Shown here: in pieces, positions 57,029 to 64,000 of the stretch
How positions within the stretch are numbered: position 1 is the first letter of the stretch
How the letters are laid out: each line of letters begins with the position of its first letter
DNA from: Ampullaceana balthica
Lineage: Eukaryota > Mollusca > Gastropoda > Lymnaeidae
Reading direction: 5' to 3'
Length of the DNA: 64,000 nucleotides
NCBI GenBank assembly: GCA_944989445.1
Contig: CALYLW010000503.1
Location: 1-64,000 of the forward strand
The notes under the pieces: model-generated
Seen by the model: only the letters and a program-made list of their open reading frames with translations
Told to the model about the DNA's origin: nothing
Databases searched by the model: none
Program-made: the position numbers and the translations under genes

Positions 57029-57254
57029 TGTATGAGTGAGCCTGACAGAACGTAACAACACAGCGAACGTTTCGGCAAAGAGGCTTCCTCAACAAATAAA
57101 TAGTACACAAATGAAACGAGTTTAAAAAATAGCTGCTATGTTTTTATTTTAATTTCTTTACATTCGTTTTTATTTGTGAACTATTTTTTCGTTGAGGAAA
57201 GCTCTTTGCTGAAAGGTTCGCTGTTTTGTTACGTCCTGTCAGGCTCACTCATAC
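57029..57254. repeat. Long palindrome, ~66-bp arms
   Basis: GTATGAGTGAGCCTGACAG to CTTCCTCAACAA (57029-57095) is mirrored by TCGTTGAGGAAAGCTCTTTG to GTCAGGCTCACTCATAC (57188-57254), with a handful of mismatches around a ~92-bp AT-rich loop. Probably a palindromic MITE. Confidence 0.85.
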
Positions 57255-57380
57255 CCTGTTTACATATTATTCAACTACTAATCTATACGCCAGATTGCAG
57301 TCTCACCCACACTATGTTCAAATTTTTTTTTAAACCCGTAAAAAACAAGTTTTTCACTATAAATCCTTTATGTAGTAGAC

Positions 57381-58782
57381 CAGGGATGCGCAACCTTTGG
57401 GCTGTTGACGGCCGCATAAAAAATATACTTTTGCTACGGCCTCCAAAACATTTTCACTGAAAAACGAAACGGTCACTATAAAAAAATGTAACTCTCGTAA
57501 TAGTCAACGCGAGATATTAATGACAAAATCATAAATCATAATGTATTGTACACAGTGCTTAATCACAAACAAAAACAATTCCATCGATATTCTCTTATAT
57601 TTATACATTATTGATCATGGTCATGTAAACCTAACATTATGTCAAACACGTACTTCATATTGTTAGGTGGCATTAGTACATTGAGAACACAATAATTGAA
57701 TAATTGATAAGCTTCGGGTTCGATATTTGTTCTTGAGATATTTCATTCGTGAAAATGATGCTTCGCACATGTAAGTGCTTCCAAACAGCACTACAGTGTT
57801 TCTTGCTATTTCGTGATACTCCGCATCTATTTTCCATGTCTCCAGTAGATCGTTTTTGTCCTCGAATTTCTTTATAAGCAGCGCGTTATTTTTTACTTCG
57901 ATCAGTTGGATATCCAACGGCGCACTAACCAAATGTGGAGAAGCAACGAGTCTCATATTTTCTGAGCTCTTGTCGAAATCCTGGAAACGTTCTGCGAATT
58001 TCGACAGCAGCACTTCGAGGACGCCTGAAAAGGATGTAGCCGGATTTCATCTTTTCTTATTTCATGGCTCTCGATTAGAGCGGTGAGTTGCGGGAAATCA
58101 TAGATATTGAGCTGTTGGATATGACTTTGTAGTAGAAGACATTTATCACAGAAATCCCTACTCTTCTGTGCATGAGGCCAACTGTTGTTCCTTTGCTTTG
58201 TCTACTAGCTCTATAACCATGATAAAATTAATCGTTTTTCATTAAACGCGTTTATACTGTTATATTTATTCACTGCTATCTCGAGAATATATCTGGATTT
58301 CTGGTGCAGCTGCCAGCTAAGAGTGATACTTGAACACAGGCCTCTGGGTATTTGCGTGTACTGTAGCAGCTACTGAAGTTATCCGAAAGGGTTACACGGT
58401 TACACAGCGCAAGCACAATACCGTGAATGAGCGCATCACAGGTTTCGGCGTGCTTCAATATTAGGCTGCTAAACTTCTCTGCCTGCCCTCATTAGCTAAG
58501 GCTGCAGCCTAACACCAGAGCGGCAAGAGCCACTTCAATGTCAATGAGCGCTAAACACTGCAGCTAACGCTACAGCTGCGGAGTCGTAATTTGTTTCGCA
58601 ATAACTAGTGCTTAAGGGTGTAAATGAATATTCATTATTGCATTTACACTTTACATAATATATTGCCCAATTGCAAATATTTGACGGCCGCAGATTATTA
58701 TAATTTAAACAGATTGCCACGGCCACACATTTTCGTGCCCACGGCCGCATGCCGCCATACGGCCGCAGGTTGAGCACCCCTG
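57381..58782 (-). mobile_element. hAT DNA transposon, 1.4 kb
   Basis: Left end CAGGGATGCGCAACCTTTGG and right end reversed CAGGGGTGCTCAACCTGCGG are inverted repeats; GGCCGCA is repeated inside both ends. Flanks TAGTAGAC and TACAAGAC match at 6 of 8, and the unoccupied copy at 51700 has TACGAGAA, so the 8-bp duplication is supported. The transposase fragment lies on the minus strand. Confidence 0.87.
57663..58140 (-). pseudogene. hAT transposase C-terminal fragment
   Basis: 57663-58013 is a 116-codon frame with ARNTVVLFGSTYMCEASFSR and MKYLKNKYRTRS, the dimerisation motif (FGSTYxCExxFSxMKxxKNKYR) of SCAND3/ZBED-like hAT transposases. Upstream, in another frame, HIQQLNIYDFPQLTALIES continues the protein, so a frameshift lies near 58030. 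The N-terminal catalytic part is missing. Confidence 0.85.
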
Positions 58783-59364
58783 TACAAGACGTAACTAAAA
58801 GAATGTTCATTATAATACGCAGCGCAAGACCATCTAAAAATACAAAATTGCAGTTGTGTTCTAAAACATGTTTAACATAATGCGCACCGATCAGGAATAT
58901 GTTTATAAAAAGTGTTGTCAATAAAATACGCACCTTATTGCAGGACAGAAAGGTTGTTCAATATAATACGCACCGCGACACTACATCTAAAAAAAGAACA
59001 TGTTACATAGGAATAAATAAAATAATCTAAAAATTCAATAATTTAATTACAGTACATGCGATCGATCTGAAATTTTAATACATAGTTTTTATCATCGCCA
59101 CAAAACTGCCTGCTAAATTTCAGCTCGCTAGCTTACGAGGAAGTGGGTTAAAAATCGATCCAAAGTTTTGGCGACCGACAAGCAATAAAGGGTTCAACCA
59201 GACACCACGAGTTAATATAAAGGATTTAATAAGTTTAAGCTACCAAACAAATTTTAAGATGCGATGCGAAACTTTTTGCGCTGAAATTGGCGTAGGGTTC
59301 AATATTATTTGTTTTCATAAAAGGAAAAGGGAAAGGGAACAAACTAAACTGAGATTTATATTAT

Positions 59365-62262
59365 ATATATATACTAGAAAAATACCCGCACTTTGTAGCG
59401 GGAGTGTGCTGACCCTTTATCCAAGTATTAGTTGCTGGTTATTACAATTTTTATTTGCCAAGTTAAATTTCAGATTCATCTATTTAGTTAAAATCTTATG
59501 AGAAACAGAGATATGCCATTTTACCGCGTGAGTTGTTTTCACTTAATGCAGTGCCTTTTAACAAAACCTTACTATTTAAAAGATATGATTTATTAAATAA
59601 TGATTCTTGCCGACCATAATAACTCAATTTACAATTTCATTCCCACTTGTACAAAATTAAAATAACTTATTGGTTTTACGAAAGAGCTCTACCAACCTCG
59701 TCACTAAAAAATTTAATATATAATTACGAAACTGCATCGTATCACAATTGTAAGTTATATAATATTTGTAACCACGTCTATGAGATAAAGAACACGTGGC
59801 ACTATCCCATTAAAACGCAAAAGCTAAGTGACTCATAGCGCAAATAAACAAAATTATAAATGTACTTTCTAAAATACTTTTTTTTAAAAACCGGTCGTAT
59901 TAAAATGATATAAAAAAATGTGCACACCATATTTAGACAATATAGAAAGCTGGCCGCATAAAGTAAAGTCTTGTTATAAAGTAGATGTACTGGACCAAAA
60001 TAACTCCTCCTTTTGACGTATGTATAATTGTTGGCACAGTGAAATAATATTTAACATTTTTTATGTCTCTATATTTTACGATTTATATTTACGGTTTATA
60101 AGCAATGTGTATAATTTCCAAAAGGAATTTTTTTTTGTGTTCCCTATTTCGGATAAGGCATTATATTTTGTAAATTATATTCAATGCACACACACAGACC
60201 AGATTTTATATCTATAAAATAAAATTAAAATGAAAAAAAGATTCAACCGTCTGTTGATGAGTGCATCTTAAAAATGATTAAAAGGCAATTTTAGAAATTG
60301 CCTATGCTATTCTGAATACAAAGGAATGAACATAAAAACATAGTCAATTCGCAATTCATATTAATTAAGCGCTTTCAGGATCACTTCATTAAATTTACTC
60401 AAGTTTTGTTAATAAATTTGGTATCGAAAGTGTGTAATGTATAGTGTTTATAAAGCTTAAGTAAACTGTTTTAAAGTGTAAGTTTATTTGACATAGGCCA
60501 TCACTTTCAACATAAAATAAACTCACTACATCTATGGTTTTAATTAAATGTCGAGTTATGAATTAAATTTTTAAAAATCTCAATTTTATTCATTGCATGT
60601 AAAATATTCATACAATGCATCGTGAAAATAATTGAAATAAAATAATTTAAACGCATATGTAATATATAAAGCTAAGTTGATAATTTTATGTTTGTTTGTT
60701 TGTATCCATTAAAAAAAGGCCACTGATTTTTGACATTTTTCCAAAAGATCTCTGCCACTGTCGTCTCTAAAAAAGCTCTTATATATTTACGAAAGTGCAT
60801 CGTAACACAATTGTAATTAATACAATATTTGCAACAGCGTCTATGAGATAAAGATAATAAAGATAAATAATGAAATTAGGCTATATTCCTATTTTTTTAA
60901 AAAAATAAAAAAATCAATTTTATGATAAAAACGCACGAAAAACCATGACAATAATTGAATTTAAAAATGACATATGTTAATCCATCATCAAAGGAATGAA
61001 CATAACATATGAAATTCGCAATACAAAATAATTAAGCGTTTTCAGGATCACTTTATTTAGTTTTATCTACTTATGTTAATAGGTCCGGTAGCCTAAATTT
61101 AAATAGTTTGAAAAAAATACTGACACCATTATTACATAAATAGGTTTTTATTAAGTGTCGAGTTATTGAACAGAAAATAATTAAAACAAATTCGCAATTT
61201 AATATTAAACGTGTAAACAATTAAATCTAATGCAGCGTGTGGCAGTTGTAAATAAATATGTTTACGTGTCTATCTAATATATAGAAAGTAACAGTAAAGA
61301 AAATGACAATTCTTTGTACTACACAGCTCAAATTATGAAGCGTACACGAAAATGTGCGCACCGTAATAAGACATTATAATATTTTTTGAATGCGCACCGC
61401 TGAAAATAAAGCATTGGGGGAAAAAAAACTTCACCAAAAGTAACTCGCTTTGAACGGCATTTGAACGTCCGCGTAAATTTGTTCAATACAGAAATGGGGT
61501 TAAATTTTTTATTCTTTGTCTCTGCATTTTCTGATTATTTAATTTACGGCACTCGGGCAAAAGGGACAATTACAAAAACTAACTTAAAACCACCTTCGGG
61601 GTAAAAGGGACCGTCCTGCCAAATTTGGTCCCCGTCCGTTATTTGGTTTTTCCGTGATTGTCTAACAGAAAGTCGAAAAGTGAAACATACAAACATACAA
61701 ACATACAAACACCAACTGAGCTTTATATATTAGACATTATAATTCTCTTCGTGGTCGGACCCTGCGAGACACTAAGCTGCAAGTATGTTCAACAGATACT
61801 AATTTTAGAAAGCAGTGCACCAAATTACTGCACCAATGCATCAAAAGGTGTGCAAATTAAATATGCGCTGTAAAAAAAATATATTACGTCATTGTTTTCC
61901 CTGATATTTTAATTTTGTAAAAAGGGAACAATGTAAAAAGTTATAAAATACTTTGTGTACATTTCAGAAAGTTTAATATTTCGTATTGATCAAACAAGGA
62001 CAAGTTAGTTGGGATTTTGAAAAAGGTGGGCGCCAATGGCGCCCTAAAAATGTGCATTTTTTCAAAATAAATATATTTCAGCTGAACACTTCCGTCATTT
62101 TTTACGGGTTATACGCCGCGGGTCTCTCCAGAGTTCCTTCTTTTCATTCACTCACAGTCGTTTGCCCAAACCCACCCCATTTTGACAACTGTGTCTTTCA
62201 GGAAGTCTTCACCCGTCACTAAATCATTAGCGGCGTATGCTACGCCGCGGGTCAGCTAATTT
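59365..62262 (+). mobile_element. Candidate Helitron-like region, ends suggestive only
   Basis: The left border has CTAGAAAAATACCCGC with CCCGC...GCGGG able to pair. The right border has GGCGTATGCTACGCC, a perfect short hairpin, then GCGGGTCAGCTAATT, fitting the Helitron pattern of hairpin plus CTRR-T. No Rep/helicase ORF is present. The interior holds a diverged internal duplication (GTCTATGAGATAAAG at 59782 and 60838) and the R3 copy. Whether both borders belong to one element is not certain. Confidence 0.45.
61480..62110 (+). repeat. R3 copy with (ACATACAA)n
   Basis: Same blocks as 3990-4770, with a short ACATACAA microsatellite at 61686-61710 and a GGGCGCCAATGGCGCCC palindrome near 62028-62044. 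The 61745-61790 part is shared with 9475-9515. Confidence 0.68.
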
Positions 62263-62446
62263 TTTATAATTGTTTTAATGTGCTCCTTGAAGATTAAATA
62301 ATTCGTGTTGACTGTCTTTTTTAATCAAAAATTTATAACCACTGAAGCTTTAAAACTAATTTAACTTTTCAAATGTATTAGTACGATTGGAGCCCGAACC
62401 ATTTGAAGACCACAAGGGAAAAAACGGCTAAGTGACATTTTTGAAA

Positions 62447-62660
62447 ATTGTTATTTACACCTTGTATCTGATAGGATCAAAAATAGAATGTTCTGAATGA
62501 GGTTTTATTAAAAAATTATGTCTCTAACCCAATTTAAAATTCAAATCTATTTAGTTAATTTATAAGAAATATGTATAATTTTGAAATTTAAAACTTGGAT
62601 ATCTGAAAACTACAAACAATGTGACATATCCGTTTCTTCCCTTGAGCTCTACATTTGTTT
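62447..62660. repeat. Dispersed repeat, second copy of 12600-12815
   Basis: TTCTGAATGAGGTTTTATTA, AAATATGTATAATTTTGAA and CCGTTTCTTCCCTTGAGCTC match the other copy. Confidence 0.62.
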
Positions 62661-63071
62661 TAAATTATCTACGAAAAGAAAATGTCTTATAAAAGTTCTT
62701 TACATTAAATTTGTGAGAGCTCTAACTAGAACTATACATAAATCATTTGATTATCTACTTCCATCCTGAAAACTCTTCATGTGTGAAGATTTGTGACCAC
62801 GCTGCTTGATTTGTTGTATTTTCAACTATGTATTCGACTTAGTTGTTTTCATAGTAACAAAGTAATGGAAAATAAAACCCCTTCAAAAAAAAGTCCTTTG
62901 TTTTAACACAAAAGAAATCTCGTGTCTTCTGCTTCCTATTTGAACCGCCATTCCAGTGAGGCCGTCTTGCCTCAAGTTCACACAATGGAAAGGACGGGAA
63001 AACAAGGGAAACCTAGGCAATAGTGACAACCCCCATTCAACATGCTTTCCAACCGACACAACCCCCACCCC

Positions 63072-63270
63072 CTAAAGCCCCCTGAAACGTCCAGGAAGAC
63101 AAGAGCTTTCTTCACGAGATTCTTCCTGGAACGGAATATCATAGTCCATGCCGCATGCCAATACTCCCCACTCCATTTGTTCTTTCATTCTTACCACGCT
63201 CTCAAAGGAACGAACATAGGAACTGATGATATCGTTAACATTTCCATCCAGAGCTAACTCATATTTTTCT
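63072..63270 (-). other. GC-richer open frame of unknown nature
   Basis: Between stops the minus strand reads LALDGNVNDIISSYVRSFES, then MEWGVLACGMDYDIPFQEES and a stop. GTAAGA after SFESV is donor-like. Composition differs from the AT-rich surroundings. It may be an exon, an untranslated region or an unrecognised repeat; no family match. Confidence 0.2.
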
Positions 63271-64000
63271 CACTGCTTTGCTCCAATATTGCTTTTTTTG
63301 TGTCCGATCCCAAAATTGCCTTCAAAACGTATACAAATAAACTGGAGTGGCAACAAGCATTTAGCTCGGAAATTGGTGTCCTTAATTTTCAAGTTCAGGT
63401 ACGTCAAGGCCATAGTACTACAAGATATATACTGACATGAACTTTAGATTTTTATTATTAAAAATTTCAGTTAGAGATTAAGTTTAATCTAATTATTTTT
63501 TTTTGCAGGTAGTGTTAGACATGTATCTCTCTAAGTATCGCCTATAAGTCTTGAGGACGGGTCTTTTGTGTGGTCGGGAGGATCAAATCAGTTGGATTTC
63601 TTATCCATTTTACAGGGAACGACTTTTTTGCGATTTCAGAGATTTTTTTAGATGGGGTGGGTTTTGGTTTTTGTTATATATTTTTTTTTGTTAAATGGTG
63701 GAGTCGGAGTTATTATATTTACATGAGGATGCTTTTTTTTATTTGCTTTATTAATTAACAAACTATTTCTATTCATGACACTTGCTTTTTTTAATACTCT
63801 TCTGTTTTAAAGTTCAATCAATTTAGCTTTCCTTGAGGTGTTAAGAAGATGCCATTTAATTGCTTTTCAGTGGAAATTCCAAACTTATATTTTTTATTTA
63901 TATAAATAATATCAATATTGTTTTTAAAAAACTAAAATTTTGAATTAAAAATTTGAACGGAGATTTCTCTTTAAGTACGAGTAAACGTAAAGTGAACCAG
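63271..64000. other. AT-rich end of window, nothing recognised
   Basis: Poly-T runs and short frames only. Confidence 0.5.

Larger units (their letters stand above)
57336..59235. repeat. R1-related repeat split by a hAT element
   Basis: The left piece 57336-57380 (AAATCCTTTATG end) and the right piece 58783-59235 (AATACGCAGCGCAAGACC to TATAAAGGATTTA) together match 51664-52165 throughout. Confidence 0.8.

Overview
This is a eukaryotic nuclear window: AT-rich, with spliced genes, tRNA-derived SINEs, several hAT DNA transposons, decayed non-LTR retrotransposons (LINEs) and many minisatellites. No prokaryotic, organellar or viral gene was recognised. The gene family present (invertebrate-type interleukin-17) and the repeat style suggest a lophotrochozoan, most likely a mollusc (perhaps a gastropod). 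That assignment is an inference; no species-diagnostic gene is present.

The real protein-coding content is two small secreted-cytokine genes on the minus strand, none of whose shorter exons shows up as a long ORF. Gene A (exons between 14097 and 20138) and gene B (exons between 36951 and 39698) are tandem paralogues of the IL-17 family. I rebuilt both completely from splice signals: 4 coding exons each, identical intron phases (0, 1, 1), a very short first exon holding the first part of a signal peptide, a CPW motif, a C-x4-C pair and a C-terminal C-x-C. The predicted proteins are 180 and 175 residues. Everything else recognisable as coding is transposon debris.

Layout. 1-1655: three tandem copies of a 538-bp dispersed repeat. 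2.7-13.7 kb: nested transposons (SINEs, a hAT MITE, a 3.1-kb hAT element at 5284-8427 with a dead transposase, palindromic MITEs, a 723-bp insertion with a 10-bp target duplication). 14.1-20.1 kb: IL-17 gene A, whose intron 3 carries a dead LINE with an internal 54-bp minisatellite. 21.5-28.7 kb: upstream of gene A, a run of minisatellites (29, 12, 29, 18 and 21 bp units). 29.2-34.9 kb: LINE remnants, a TA-flanked inverted-repeat element, foldback elements, SINEs. 36.9-39.7 kb: IL-17 gene B with two minisatellites in intron 2. 41-47 kb: MITEs and a 1.9-kb hAT element. 48.2-50.3 kb: a 39-bp minisatellite of about 53 copies. 50.3-64 kb: LINE, hAT, Helitron-like and other repeat remnants.

The two IL-17 genes would act outside the cell as secreted cystine-knot cytokines in innate immune signalling, by family knowledge. 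The repeats give useful internal evidence: several transposon insertions can be checked against unoccupied paralogous copies in the same window, and one minisatellite can be traced to its source, the reverse-transcriptase reading frame of a LINE.
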